Shown: piece after piece, positions 1-8,604 of the stretch | How positions within the stretch are numbered: the stretch's first letter is position 1 | How the letters are laid out: every line of letters starts with the position of its first letter | Assembly (NCBI RefSeq): GCF_018371055.1 | Contig: NZ_JAGYZD010000003.1 | Coordinates: 1-25,836, forward strand | Length of the DNA stretch: 25,836 bases | Direction of reading: 5' to 3' | Origin: Finegoldia magna | GTDB lineage: Bacteria > Bacillota > Clostridia > Tissierellales > Peptoniphilaceae | Position numbers and translations under genes: made by a program | Notes under the pieces: generated by a model | Database searches by the model: none | The model's input: only the letters and a program-made list of their open reading frames with translations | What the model was told of the DNA's origin: nothing

Positions 1-1132
1 CTTTGTAATTAATATTTGAGATCAAATTCTTAATCATTGTTAATCGAATTTTATTTAGTTTTTCTATTTCTAAAGATAATAACTTATCTGGCTTCAATAG
101 ATTTAATTTATGATAAATATTTAATTCTTCATTGTATTTATCTTGTAAATTCTTCCTATAAGCTTTTTTTAAGTTATCCCTCAAAAATTGAAGATTATCC
201 ATATGTTCTTTAATAATATTTTTCGGTCCTAAAAATTCCAATTGCTTACCATAATACTCTAATTCTTGATTTTCATCTTCAAATCTTCTTATCAAAATTC
301 TATTAATTTTAGCGTAACTTTCTTGTAAAAAGTACTTTAGTTCATCAAAATCAGCAGTGGCTATCTCAGCAGCTGCTGTTGGAGTAGATGCTCTTAAATC
401 CGCTACAAAATCAGAAAGCATGAAGTCATTTTCATGTCCAACTGCACTAATTATAGGAGTCTTTGCATTGTAAATAGTTTTTAAAAGATTTTCATCATTA
501 TATGAATTTAGATCCTCAAAACTTCCACCGCCTCTTCCTACGATAAGTGTATCAAGATTTTGCTCATCCATGTATTTAATGCCCTCTATAATAGATTCTG
601 CCGATTGTTCTCCTTGAACAGCACAATGATATATTAAAATATCGCAAATAGGATATCTTCTCTTTATTGTTCTGCATATATCATTCACGGCAGCTCCCGT
701 AGAAGAAGTAATTACCCCTATAGATTTAGGATATTTGGTTATAGATTTTTTTGTTGATTCTGAAAAATAACCCTCTTGTTCAAGCTTTTCTTTTAACTCT
801 AAATACTTTTGAAAAAGATCTCCAGTCCCTGATTTTTTACATTCTTTTACAAGAAGTTGATAAGTGCTTGATCCTTGATATGTTGTTATGCTCCCTCTTA
901 GTTGAACTTTGTCTCCATCTTTTAAGTTAATAGTTTTTGCCAGAGACATTGTTTTGAAAATCATGCAAGAAATCAAAGCTTTTTCATCTTTTAATCTAAA
1001 ATACACATGTCCAGAAATATTTTTATTAAAATTTGAAATCTCACCTTCAACCCACACGTTTGCTAGAATCGGATCCTTCTTCAAAGTGTTTTGAATATAA
1101 TCAGAGATCTCTTTAACACTATAAACTTGCAT
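1..1132 (-). CDS. xseA: Exodeoxyribonuclease VII large subunit (3' end beyond window)
   Basis: XseA is the large, catalytic subunit of exonuclease VII, which with XseB degrades single-stranded DNA to acid-insoluble oligonucleotides in the cytoplasm. The reading frame is open from an ATG at 1132 to base 1 (377 codons), so the C-terminus lies outside the window; family members are about 400-450 residues. The N-terminal about 100 residues form the OB-fold region (start MQVYSVKEISDYI, then WVEGEISNF). The catalytic core follows: GVITSSTGAAV, GRGGGSFEDL near residue 200, AVGHEND, and RASTPTAAAE near residue 250. The start overlaps the nusB stop by 14 nt (1119-1132), and only a weak purine-rich ribosome binding site is visible, so translational coupling to nusB is likely. 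xseB probably follows outside the window, but this cannot be seen. Confidence 0.95.
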   Translation of the reverse strand, partial: MQVYSVKEISDYIQNTLKKDPILANVWVEGEISNFNKNISGHVYFRLKDEKALISCMIFKTMSLAKTINLKDGDKVQLRGSITTYQGSSTYQLLVKECKKSGTGDLFQKYLELKEKLEQEGYFSESTKKSITKYPKSIGVITSSTGAAVNDICRTIKRRYPICDILIYHCAVQGEQSAESIIEGIKYMDEQNLDTLIVGRGGGSFEDLNSYNDENLLKTIYNAKTPIISAVGHENDFMLSDFVADLRASTPTAAAEIATADFDELKYFLQESYAKINRILIRRFEDENQELEYYGKQLEFLGPKNIIKEHMDNLQFLRDNLKKAYRKNLQDKYNEELNIYHKLNLLKPDKLLSLEIEKLNKIRLTMIKNLISNINYK

Positions 1133-1532
1133 TTTCTTTTCTCTTTAATACAGAGCCCAATATGCCGTTGATAAAACTGTATGATTTTTCTGTAGAATAT
1201 TCTTTCGCTAATTCAACGGCTTCATTAATAGCAACACTATCTGGAGTGCTTTCCACGTATAGAATTTCGCAAACACCAACTTGTAAAATTGATAAATCAA
1301 GTTTGTTAATTCTGTCCAAGTTCCATTGTTTTGTGTTATTTTCTATGATATTCACTATGTCATCAATATGTTCAATAAAATTTAATACAATTTCTTTGAA
1401 AAATTCTATATCATTTTTATTAATATTCTGATATTTGCAAAATTCTTCAATTCTTTGTTTATCATAATCTCCATTCATATTCATTTCATAGATTAATTGC
1501 ATTGCGCTTTTTCTAGATTGTCTTCTTGACAT
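1119..1532 (-). CDS. nusB: Transcription antitermination / rRNA maturation factor NusB
   Basis: NusB forms a heterodimer with NusE (ribosomal protein S10), binds boxA in rRNA leaders and supports processive antitermination of rRNA operons. The 137-residue length matches the family. The all-helical fold signature is present: an Arg-rich N-terminus (SRRQSRKSAMQLIYEM), the central LDLSILQVGVCEIL helix, and the C-terminal hallmark VAINEAVELAKEYSTEKS followed by FINGILGSVLK. The ATG at 1532 follows a good TTGGAGGAA ribosome binding site. This site sits directly after a hairpin with a short U-run (1541-1570) that separates nusB from asp23. The asp23/yqhY-nusB-xseA order matches other Bacillota. Confidence 0.95.
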   Translation of the reverse strand: MSRRQSRKSAMQLIYEMNMNGDYDKQRIEEFCKYQNINKNDIEFFKEIVLNFIEHIDDIVNIIENNTKQWNLDRINKLDLSILQVGVCEILYVESTPDSVAINEAVELAKEYSTEKSYSFINGILGSVLKRKENASL

Positions 1533-1540
1533 ATTTCCTC

Positions 1541-1570
1541 CAAGAAAATAACCCTCTGATAAGAGGGTTA
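1541..1570 (-). terminator. Weak intrinsic terminator or attenuator between asp23 and nusB
   Basis: On the minus strand an 8-bp perfect stem, TAACCCTC (1570-1563) with GAGGGTTA (1556-1549), closes a 6-nt loop and is followed by TTTTCTT (1548-1542). It starts 2 nt after the asp23 stop codon. The interrupted U-run suggests partial termination, and its tail runs into the nusB ribosome binding site. Confidence 0.6.
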
Positions 1571-1572
1571 CT

Positions 1573-1905
1573 TTAAATACTTATTTTCTCACAAACAACA
1601 TCTACATTTATGACAACTAACCCAGTCATCATGCCGATATTTTCTTTTATTTTCTTTTGCACCTTATAGCATACATCCTTGATGTTATAATCAGAGTCTA
1701 CTTCAATATGGGCTCTTACATTTACAGCATTGTCAAGAATTTCAATGATTACTGATTTTTGAGCTCCTTTTTGTATATTTACTTTTTCTGATTGTGGTGT
1801 CATAATAGCTTTTACACCTTCAACTTCCATGCAAGCTTCTGCTGCAATAAGGGAAATTATGTCATTAGAGATCTTTACAGATCCATTATTAAATTTATTA
1901 TCCAT
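1573..1905 (-). CDS. Asp23/Gls24 family protein, YqhY-like
   Basis: Small Asp23/DUF322-family protein of 110 residues. Seen: the family pattern GSVKISNDIISLIAAEA with EVEGVKAIM at the N-terminus, then VRAHIEVDSDYNIKDVCYKVQ and a C-terminal MTGLVVINVDVV strand. I set the start at the ATG at 1905 because GGAGGA (1916-1911) lies 5 nt upstream. A frame-open upstream start at 1953 would add 16 residues translated from the promoter and ribosome binding site region, so it is rejected. Placement directly before nusB matches B. subtilis yqhY-nusB, where YqhY is linked to acetyl-CoA carboxylase control; here no acc genes are adjacent. Its biochemical role is not established from sequence. It appears to have its own promoter (1925-1953). 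Confidence 0.88.
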   Translation of the reverse strand: MDNKFNNGSVKISNDIISLIAAEACMEVEGVKAIMTPQSEKVNIQKGAQKSVIIEILDNAVNVRAHIEVDSDYNIKDVCYKVQKKIKENIGMMTGLVVINVDVVCEKISI

Positions 1906-1924
1906 GTTATTCCTCCACACACAA

Positions 1925-1953
1925 ATTTTATCAAAAAATGAAAAAAAATTCAA
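1925..1953 (-). promoter_or_regulatory. Promoter for asp23-nusB-xseA
   Basis: On the minus strand, TTGAAT (1953-1948), a 17-bp spacer and TAAAAT (1930-1925), with a TG one base upstream of the -10 (extended -10). The -35 lies immediately after the ftsY stop codon, in the 50-nt gap between ftsY and asp23. It suggests the last three genes can be transcribed separately from the long upstream operon. Confidence 0.6.
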
Positions 1954-1955
1954 TT

Positions 1956-3092
1956 TTAATTTATTATTGCTTCTATAAATTTTTCTGGTTCAAATTTAAC
2001 CAAATCATTAACTTGTTCGCCAATGCCTATGAATTTTACTGGAATTCCCAATTCCATTTCTAGTGGAAAAATCATTCCTCCCTTAGCCGTACCATCTAGT
2101 TTTGTAATTATAGCTCCCGTCAAGTCAGTTGCATTCATAAATTCTTTTGCTTGAATAATTGCGTTTTGTCCAGTAGTACCATCTACAATGAGTAAAATTT
2201 CTTTTTTAGCTTCTGGATATTCTTTTTCAATAACTCTTTTAATTTTATTCAACTCATTCATTAAATTCTTTTTATTATGAAGCCTTCCTGCTGTATCACA
2301 AATTAATATATCTGCATCCCTACTTTTCATAGCACTAACTCCATCAAAAACAACACTTGCTGGATCAGATCCTTCTTTGTGACTGATAATATCAACCTTA
2401 GCTCTATTTGCCCATTCAGTTAGCTGCTCTATAGCTGCCGCTCTAAAAGTATCGGCTGCAACCATCAAAACTTTTTTGCCATCCTTTTTGAATTTCATGG
2501 CTAATTTACCAATTGTGGTAGTTTTTCCAACACCGTTTACGCCTACTACTAAAATAATAGTTTTATCATCTACATTTAAATTATTATCAATTTTATCGTT
2601 AATTATATTTTCTTTTAAAATATCAGCCAAAACATTTTTTATTTTACTTGGATCTTGAATGTTATTCAGCTTTACTTTATCTCTCAATTGACCCACAATT
2701 TTTAATGTGGTTTCAACGCCAATGTCCGCTGAAATCAAAGTTTCTTCAATTTCTTCGAACAATTCTTCATCTACAGTTCTATAATTAGCTAAAACTTGAT
2801 CAATCTTATTTGAAATATTGTCACGAGTTTTAAGTAATGAATTCTTTAATTTTTCAAAAAATCCTTCTTTATTTTCTTCTTTATCTTCGTTAATTTCTTC
2901 GGATTCTTCTGGATGTTTTTCGCTATTAGTTCCAGAATCTTCATTTTTTTCTTCTACGACTTCTTCGCTTTTTTCTATATTTTCATTGGATTGACTATTT
3001 TCTAATTCTTCTTGTTGTAAATCTTCTTCTGTATTTTTTACTTCTTCGTCGTCTTTTTTAGACTTAAACTTATCAAAGAACTTATTTAGCAT
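1956..3092 (-). CDS. ftsY: Signal recognition particle receptor FtsY
   Basis: FtsY is the membrane-associated SRP receptor GTPase that docks Ffh/4.5S RNA-ribosome complexes at the Sec translocon. The 378 residues contain a short basic start, a highly acidic low-complexity segment (about residues 14-75, mostly Glu/Asp/Asn/Ser), and then the NG domain. GTPase motifs are G1 GVNGVGKT (184-191), DTFRAAA (214-220), DTAGR (266-270), TKLDG (330-334) and GIGE (356-359). The acidic A-domain is variable across bacteria and needs no special explanation. The ATG lies inside the end of smc (7-nt overlap, ATGCTAA), with an AGGAGAG ribosome binding site inside the smc coding sequence. The smc-ftsY order is common in Bacillota. 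Confidence 0.97.
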   Translation of the reverse strand: MLNKFFDKFKSKKDDEEVKNTEEDLQQEELENSQSNENIEKSEEVVEEKNEDSGTNSEKHPEESEEINEDKEENKEGFFEKLKNSLLKTRDNISNKIDQVLANYRTVDEELFEEIEETLISADIGVETTLKIVGQLRDKVKLNNIQDPSKIKNVLADILKENIINDKIDNNLNVDDKTIILVVGVNGVGKTTTIGKLAMKFKKDGKKVLMVAADTFRAAAIEQLTEWANRAKVDIISHKEGSDPASVVFDGVSAMKSRDADILICDTAGRLHNKKNLMNELNKIKRVIEKEYPEAKKEILLIVDGTTGQNAIIQAKEFMNATDLTGAIITKLDGTAKGGMIFPLEMELGIPVKFIGIGEQVNDLVKFEPEKFIEAIIN

Positions 3093-6000
3093 ATCTCTCT
3101 CCTATCTACATCTAATTTAATCATTTTAGATATTCCATCTTTTTCCATACTTATTCCATATAATATGTTAGCTATTTCCATTGTACTTTTTCTATGTGTA
3201 ATAATAATGAATTGAGTTTTTTCTTTAAATTTAATTAAATATTCCTTGTATCTCTTAATATTTATTTCATCTAAAGCAGCATCTATTTCGTCTAATATAC
3301 AAAAAGAAGATGGTCTTGTCTCAAAAATCGCAAAAAGCAACGCTACCGCTGTCAATGATCTTTCTCCACCGGACAACAAGTTTAGACTTTGAAGTTTTTT
3401 TCCAGGTGGTTGAGCAGTTATTTCAATTCCAGAACTTAGAACATCATCTTCGGTCAATTTAAGACTTGCGTATCCACCATTAAAAAGCTGTTTAAAAATT
3501 GCAACAAATTTTGTGTTTATTTCTTCAAATTTTTTGGTAAATACTTCTTTCATTTCTCCATTAAGCTTATTAATAGCGCTCATGATATCTTCCCTGGATT
3601 CAATCAAATCATTTTTATTTTTCGTCATAAAATCAAATTCTTTTTTAACTGATTCATATTCTTGAATGCTATCTACAGAAAAAGATCCAATATTTCTTAA
3701 ATCATTGGTAATTTTATTGATTTCTTTCTGACTAATTTTAATATCAGGATTAGATTCTATTGTATCGATATTAATATCATAAAGCTCATTAATATCTATT
3801 TTGATATTATTTAACTTCTCTGTTGTATTTAAAGCCTTTTCAATTAATGAATTATTGCTAATTTCTGTTTTTTGAACACTAGCATTCGAATCATAAATTG
3901 ATTGCTCAATCTTAGATAACTCTGATTTAAATTCATTCATATTGGACTTCATATCTAAAATTTCATTATTTAGCCCAGAAATAATATCATCATAATCAAT
4001 AGTTTTAGATGTTATATCATTTTTATGGTTTTTGTACTTAGCAATATTTTTATGAATCTCATCAATTTTAACTGAATTAACTTTAAAGTTATCTTCCAAA
4101 TATTCTTTCCTAATTTTTGCGTCATTTAACTGATTATTAAATATATTTAAATCCCTTTGTACAGAAGAGTATTCGGATTTTAAACTAATCATATTCATTT
4201 TGTCCAAATTATATTGTTCTTGTAATTTGTCAATTTCAACACTTAATTCTTTTAAAACACTTTCTAATTCGACAATTTGATTTTTTAAATCAGTTTCTTG
4301 TAAATCATTGGCTTCACTTAGTGTCGTACTTGAATTCAACTTATTATCAAAATCACTAATATTAGATTTCAAATATTTAATCTCAAACTGCTTGTCCTTG
4401 ATGTTGCTATTACAAGAATCCCTTTCAGTTCTTAATCTAATAAGCTTATCTTCTATAATTCCTAAATCGGATTTATTTTTATTAATAGTATCGAAGTTTT
4501 CTTCGTATATTTTTTTCAAACTGTTATATTCATTAACACAGTTTTTATATATACTTTCAACAGAATTTAAGCTGTTTTTCGTCGATAGTATTGAGTAATT
4601 AGAAGGTTTTTTATATCCACCTACCATTGAACCCCAACTATTAATGATATCCCCATCTAACGTAACTATCCTAAAGCTTTTATATTTCTTACTTACTAAA
4701 ATCGCATCGTCCATGTTTTGAGTGACAAGGGTTTTCTGTGCAAAATAATCTACAATATCCCTAAATTTTTCATCAGATTTTATAAATTCATTTAAATGAC
4801 CAAGTACTAATTCATCCTTTACATAATCAAAATTTCGTGGTTTTATTTTATTTAATGGCAAAAAAGTAAGTCTTCCAATCTTGTTTGACTTTAAAAAACT
4901 AATTAATTCCTTACCATCATTTTCATTTCTAATAATAATATTTTGAAATGCTGATGACATTATTGCATCTACAGATTTCTCATACTGTTTCTCTACACTG
5001 ATTAAATCTCCAAGTGTCCCTATTACTTTGTCTTGTAAACTAGGATTTAACTTCTTAAAAAAGTTTTGAACTGTAAAGTTGTATCCTTCGTGATTATCTA
5101 TTGTATTTTTCAAAAACATATATTTGTTTTTGTTAGTTATCGATTCTTCCTTTAAGTTAGATAATTTGTCTCTTAGATCAAGTAAAGATTTTTCTTTATC
5201 ATTTATAATTCTAGAAAATTCTGCTTTTTCTTTATTTAAATTATCCAAACTTTTGTCATAATCCTTTATCATTACTTCGAAATTTCGTAATTCTTCTACT
5301 AATTGATTTAATTTGAATTCAGATTCTTCTTTTTGCTTTTTTACCTCTGATATTTCCTTCAATCTTTCTTGTTCAATCGCATCACGTGAAGATTTTTCTA
5401 TAATATGTTGTGTATAAATTGACTGTAATTTATTTAATTCTTCAGACTTTTTATCGCCTAATTGTTTTTTTATATTAAGCTCATCTTCAGAATCATCAAT
5501 ATTCAATTTTTCTAAATTTGAATTTATTTCTTCAAGCTTTTTCTCTGAATTTTTTATTGTATTCTGTAAATGATCAATTTTTGATATTAGATTTTTAATT
5601 TCTGATGAATAATTCTCGTTCTCTTTTATTAGTCTCTCTAATTCTGTGTTGCTATTTTTAAGTCTTTCATCATTCAATTGAATATCTGATTCATTTTTTA
5701 TTTTTTGACTCTTAATATCAGCTAATTTAGAGATTTTTAATTCGGTATCTATATCTATTTTATTAATGTTTTTTAATAAATCATTTCTTTTATTTTCGAA
5801 ATCTACAAGTTTTGATTTAACGTCAATCAAGCTTTTATCATTATTTTCTTTTTTCTCAATTACATCTCTTAGTGTAATAGAAAGTTTTTCGATATCCAAT
5901 AAAGCTTTTTGGATTTCCATTTCCTTTAGTTTTTCTTCAAGAACAATTCCTTGTTTAGCCTTTTTACTTTCTTTTTCTAAATATTTTAATCTATCAACTT

Positions 6001-6589
6001 GAGAAATCAATATATCTTCAATTCTTAGTAAATTCTCATTAGTTTGTTCAAGCTTTTTAACACTTTGCTCTTTAATGTACTTTTGTTTGGAAATTCCAGA
6101 TGCTTCTTCGAATAATTCCCTTCTATCTTCGCTTTTTGATGACAGAATTTCGTCGATTTTACCTTGACCTATTACAGAATACCCTTCTTTTCCAATTCCT
6201 GTATTTAAAAATAATTCCTTTACATCTTTTAGGCGAACTTGATTTTTATTGATGTAATATTCACTTTCACCAGTACGGAAAACTCTTCTCGTTACTGTAA
6301 TTTCTTGATAATCAATGTCTTTCCATAGGTCATTTTCAAAAGTTATGCAAACTTGTGCAAAGTTAACAGGTTTTTCTTTCTGAGTTCCAGCAAAAATAAC
6401 ATCTTGCATTTTATTTCCACGGAGATTTTTGGCTGACTGTTCACCTAAAACCCATAAAATAGCATCTGAGATATTTGACTTCCCGCTACCATTTGGCCCA
6501 ACAATTGCTGTTATGGGATTATCAAAATTCAATTTTATTTTATCTTTAAAAGACTTAAAACCTTGCATTTCAACTGATTTTAATCCCAC
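3086..6589 (-). CDS. smc: Chromosome segregation protein SMC
   Basis: SMC is the ATPase that, with ScpA and ScpB, compacts and segregates the chromosome by loop extrusion. The 1167 residues are the usual length. Walker A GPNGSGKS is at 31-38. Long Lys/Glu/Asn-rich coiled coils flank a hinge at about residues 500-660, which ends in the Gly-rich SWGSMVGGYKK. The ABC signature LSGGE is at 1072-1076, and Walker B with its neighbouring residues (FCILDEIDAALDE) is at 1096-1108. The start is GTG, 2 nt after the stop of the radical SAM gene; the ribosome binding site GAGGTG forms that gene's last codons. The A-rich coiled coils give many spurious reading frames on the other strand. Confidence 0.98.
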   Translation of the reverse strand: MGLKSVEMQGFKSFKDKIKLNFDNPITAIVGPNGSGKSNISDAILWVLGEQSAKNLRGNKMQDVIFAGTQKEKPVNFAQVCITFENDLWKDIDYQEITVTRRVFRTGESEYYINKNQVRLKDVKELFLNTGIGKEGYSVIGQGKIDEILSSKSEDRRELFEEASGISKQKYIKEQSVKKLEQTNENLLRIEDILISQVDRLKYLEKESKKAKQGIVLEEKLKEMEIQKALLDIEKLSITLRDVIEKKENNDKSLIDVKSKLVDFENKRNDLLKNINKIDIDTELKISKLADIKSQKIKNESDIQLNDERLKNSNTELERLIKENENYSSEIKNLISKIDHLQNTIKNSEKKLEEINSNLEKLNIDDSEDELNIKKQLGDKKSEELNKLQSIYTQHIIEKSSRDAIEQERLKEISEVKKQKEESEFKLNQLVEELRNFEVMIKDYDKSLDNLNKEKAEFSRIINDKEKSLLDLRDKLSNLKEESITNKNKYMFLKNTIDNHEGYNFTVQNFFKKLNPSLQDKVIGTLGDLISVEKQYEKSVDAIMSSAFQNIIIRNENDGKELISFLKSNKIGRLTFLPLNKIKPRNFDYVKDELVLGHLNEFIKSDEKFRDIVDYFAQKTLVTQNMDDAILVSKKYKSFRIVTLDGDIINSWGSMVGGYKKPSNYSILSTKNSLNSVESIYKNCVNEYNSLKKIYEENFDTINKNKSDLGIIEDKLIRLRTERDSCNSNIKDKQFEIKYLKSNISDFDNKLNSSTTLSEANDLQETDLKNQIVELESVLKELSVEIDKLQEQYNLDKMNMISLKSEYSSVQRDLNIFNNQLNDAKIRKEYLEDNFKVNSVKIDEIHKNIAKYKNHKNDITSKTIDYDDIISGLNNEILDMKSNMNEFKSELSKIEQSIYDSNASVQKTEISNNSLIEKALNTTEKLNNIKIDINELYDINIDTIESNPDIKISQKEINKITNDLRNIGSFSVDSIQEYESVKKEFDFMTKNKNDLIESREDIMSAINKLNGEMKEVFTKKFEEINTKFVAIFKQLFNGGYASLKLTEDDVLSSGIEITAQPPGKKLQSLNLLSGGERSLTAVALLFAIFETRPSSFCILDEIDAALDEINIKRYKEYLIKFKEKTQFIIITHRKSTMEIANILYGISMEKDGISKMIKLDVDRREIC

Positions 6590-6591
6590 AA

Positions 6592-7656
6592 CTACACCTC
6601 TTTTTCGATGTTTTTAAAAATATTTTCTAAATTAATATCAATTTTATTGATATCATCTAACACTACGAAGTTTTTATCTGAATTAGAATATTTTATGGTT
6701 TTTAATCGATACTTTTCTTTAAAGTATTTTTTGTTTTCCCCATTATAGCCGACAAAATTATTCAAAATATTTGATTTGGCATGTATTTCAAGTGTTTCAA
6801 GATTTTCATTTTTCAAGATATAATCTATAACTTTTCTGTACAAATTATCTTCTACAAGTTGTCTGTAATTTGGATGAATTGCACCCGCAACTACATCTTC
6901 GCCTTGTTTTATATTTTCTGTATTTAGGAGACCTAATCTAATAACTGGTATATTAGCATTTATAAATTTCAAATATATTTTGGTACAATTTTCGACCGAA
7001 TCTTGCAGATTTTCCGGACTATATTTATTTAATTTGGTATAAGTCTCTAGCATAGTATTTTTTATAACCAAAGTTGGATATATCCTGACAAAATCAGGTT
7101 GTAACTTGATTAATTCATCTGCAGTATATAAGTCCATCTCTGGCGTTGATTTGTATAAGCCTGTCATCATTTGAAGCCCTAAACTAAATCCCATAGATTT
7201 TATTAACTCAGAAGATGTTCTAACGCACTGACTATCGTGACATCTTAAATTTGCATCTAATACACTATCTACCATTGATTGAACACCTAATTCTATAGTT
7301 TCTACGTTAAATTCCTTAAGAATATTTAAAATGTGTTCATCAATATAATCAGGTCTTGTAGAAAGTCTAATAGATCTAACTTTATCGTCTTCAATGAATT
7401 CATTTGCTATTTTTAAATAGTCTATCATAGCAGTTTCTTCAATTCCTGTAAATGATCCACCATAAAAAGCTATCTGAATATCTTCTTGACCTTTATTAGG
7501 AAAATTTGCAAGTTGATTTCTAATTTCATTTCTTATTTCATCTTTTTTAACGACTTCAATATAATTTGTGATTTTGCGTTGATTACAGAAAATACAATCA
7601 TTTGGACAACCTAAATGAGGAATAAACAATGATACAATGTAATTTTTCTTACTCAT
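6592..7656 (-). CDS. Elp3-like radical SAM protein without acetyltransferase domain
   Basis: A 354-residue radical SAM enzyme. The CX3CX2C iron-sulfur motif is near the N-terminus (HLGCPNDCIFCNQ; Cys17, Cys21, Cys24), followed by the SAM-binding glycine motif AFYGGSFTG and RLSTRPDYID, a pattern shared with the Elp3/oxygen-independent coproporphyrinogen oxidase-like group. It is too short for the C-terminal GNAT domain of true Elp3, so the tRNA-wobble modification activity of Elp3 cannot be assumed. A gene of this type between rnc and smc is a recurrent arrangement in Clostridia and relatives, but its substrate is not known to me. The ATG overlaps the rnc stop by 8 nt (ATGAGTAA). Confidence 0.85.
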   Translation of the reverse strand: MSKKNYIVSLFIPHLGCPNDCIFCNQRKITNYIEVVKKDEIRNEIRNQLANFPNKGQEDIQIAFYGGSFTGIEETAMIDYLKIANEFIEDDKVRSIRLSTRPDYIDEHILNILKEFNVETIELGVQSMVDSVLDANLRCHDSQCVRTSSELIKSMGFSLGLQMMTGLYKSTPEMDLYTADELIKLQPDFVRIYPTLVIKNTMLETYTKLNKYSPENLQDSVENCTKIYLKFINANIPVIRLGLLNTENIKQGEDVVAGAIHPNYRQLVEDNLYRKVIDYILKNENLETLEIHAKSNILNNFVGYNGENKKYFKEKYRLKTIKYSNSDKNFVVLDDINKIDINLENIFKNIEKEV

Positions 7657-8365
7657 TTATTACCCTTAATTTAATCAAGGCGTTTCTAGCAGCATCTTGT
7701 TCTGCGTGTTTTTTTGAAGAACCAAATCCAGATCCTATAACTAAGTTACCTTCGTAAACATCTACATAGAATTTCTTGTCGTGATCTGGACCTTCTTCTT
7801 TAACAATCTTGTACTTCAATTTATCTCTTGAATTTTTTTGATTATTTTCCTGTAACATAGTCTTATAGTCAATAAAACTAGACTTTGTTTCTATTTCAGC
7901 TATGAATAGACTTTTAAACTTATTTTCTACAATTTTAAAAGCCGATTCATAACCAGAATCCAAATATATTGCACCAAAAACTGCTTCGAAAGTGTCAGCA
8001 AGTACACTAGGTTTTTCACTGCCACCTGAAATAAATTCACCATGACCCATCATTAAATATTTACCTAATTCTAAATACTTGGCCATATTTGAGAAAGATT
8101 TTTCACATACCATTTGACTTCTAATCTTTGTCATAGCACCTTCCTTTAACGAAGATTTACTATTATACAAGAAATCACTAACAATTAGATCCAAGACTGA
8201 ATCTCCTAAAAATTCTAATCTTTCGTTTGAAATATCTTTATATGATTTATTTTCATTTCCGTATGAGCTATGAAAAAAAGCCAGGTTTAACAGATTAATA
8301 TCTGTAAACCTGTAATCTAATTTTTCTTCTAGTTCATGTAGTTTTTCAATTCTAGCTTTGTCCAC
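7649..8365 (-). CDS. rnc: Ribonuclease III
   Basis: RNase III cleaves double-stranded RNA, processing rRNA precursors and some mRNAs. In the 238 residues the catalytic domain carries the signature NERLEFLGDSVLD (47-59) with metal ligands Glu51 and Asp55, and the second acidic pair in DTFEAVFGAIYLDSG (Asp124, Glu127). A C-terminal double-stranded RNA-binding domain (about 165-235) ends in GSSKKHAEQDAARNAL. The start is GTG, 2 nt after the acpP stop, with only an AGGG-type ribosome binding site; the arrangement suggests coupling to acpP translation. It sits in the same tight operon as acpP and smc. Confidence 0.97.
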   Translation of the reverse strand: MDKARIEKLHELEEKLDYRFTDINLLNLAFFHSSYGNENKSYKDISNERLEFLGDSVLDLIVSDFLYNSKSSLKEGAMTKIRSQMVCEKSFSNMAKYLELGKYLMMGHGEFISGGSEKPSVLADTFEAVFGAIYLDSGYESAFKIVENKFKSLFIAEIETKSSFIDYKTMLQENNQKNSRDKLKYKIVKEEGPDHDKKFYVDVYEGNLVIGSGFGSSKKHAEQDAARNALIKLRVINE

Positions 8366-8367
8366 AA

Positions 8368-8604
8368 CTATTTCCCTTGTGCCCTTTCAATTTCATCAAC
8401 TACATCTTCTACATTTTTTAACTCTGATAACTTTTCGTCATCAAGTTCAATATCAAATTCTTCTTCTACATCCATTACAATTTCCAATAGTCGTACTGAA
8501 TCTGCTTTAAGATCTTCTACAAATCTTGTTTTTTCATCTATATCGTCTCTATTAAATTCATTTTTCAAGCCTTCAACAACTTTTTCATAAATTTCTTTAT
8601 TCAT
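8368..8604 (-). CDS. acpP: Acyl carrier protein
   Basis: ACP carries growing acyl chains on a 4'-phosphopantetheine arm and supplies acyl groups to PlsX. The 78-residue acidic protein has the phosphopantetheine serine at Ser36 in DLKADSVRLLEIVMDVEEEFD; the usual DSL is DSV here, a conservative change. The ATG overlaps the plsX stop by 8 nt (ATGAATAA), and its AAGGAG ribosome binding site lies in the plsX coding sequence. The plsX-acpP pair couples ACP supply with phosphate acyltransferase. It is the only ACP in the window, so I assign it as the fatty-acid ACP. Confidence 0.95.
   Translation of the reverse strand: MNKEIYEKVVEGLKNEFNRDDIDEKTRFVEDLKADSVRLLEIVMDVEEEFDIELDDEKLSELKNVEDVVDEIERAQGK

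Noticed and set aside
1956..3092. Acidic N-terminal region of FtsY as a possible fusion or foreign domain
   Set aside because: An acidic, low-complexity A-domain of variable length is normal for bacterial FtsY, and the NG domain and total length are ordinary.
5383..5388. CACGTG core inside smc, considered as a parS site
   Set aside because: Only about 10 of 16 positions match the parS consensus, it is single, and it lies within a coiled-coil coding region far from any parAB gene.
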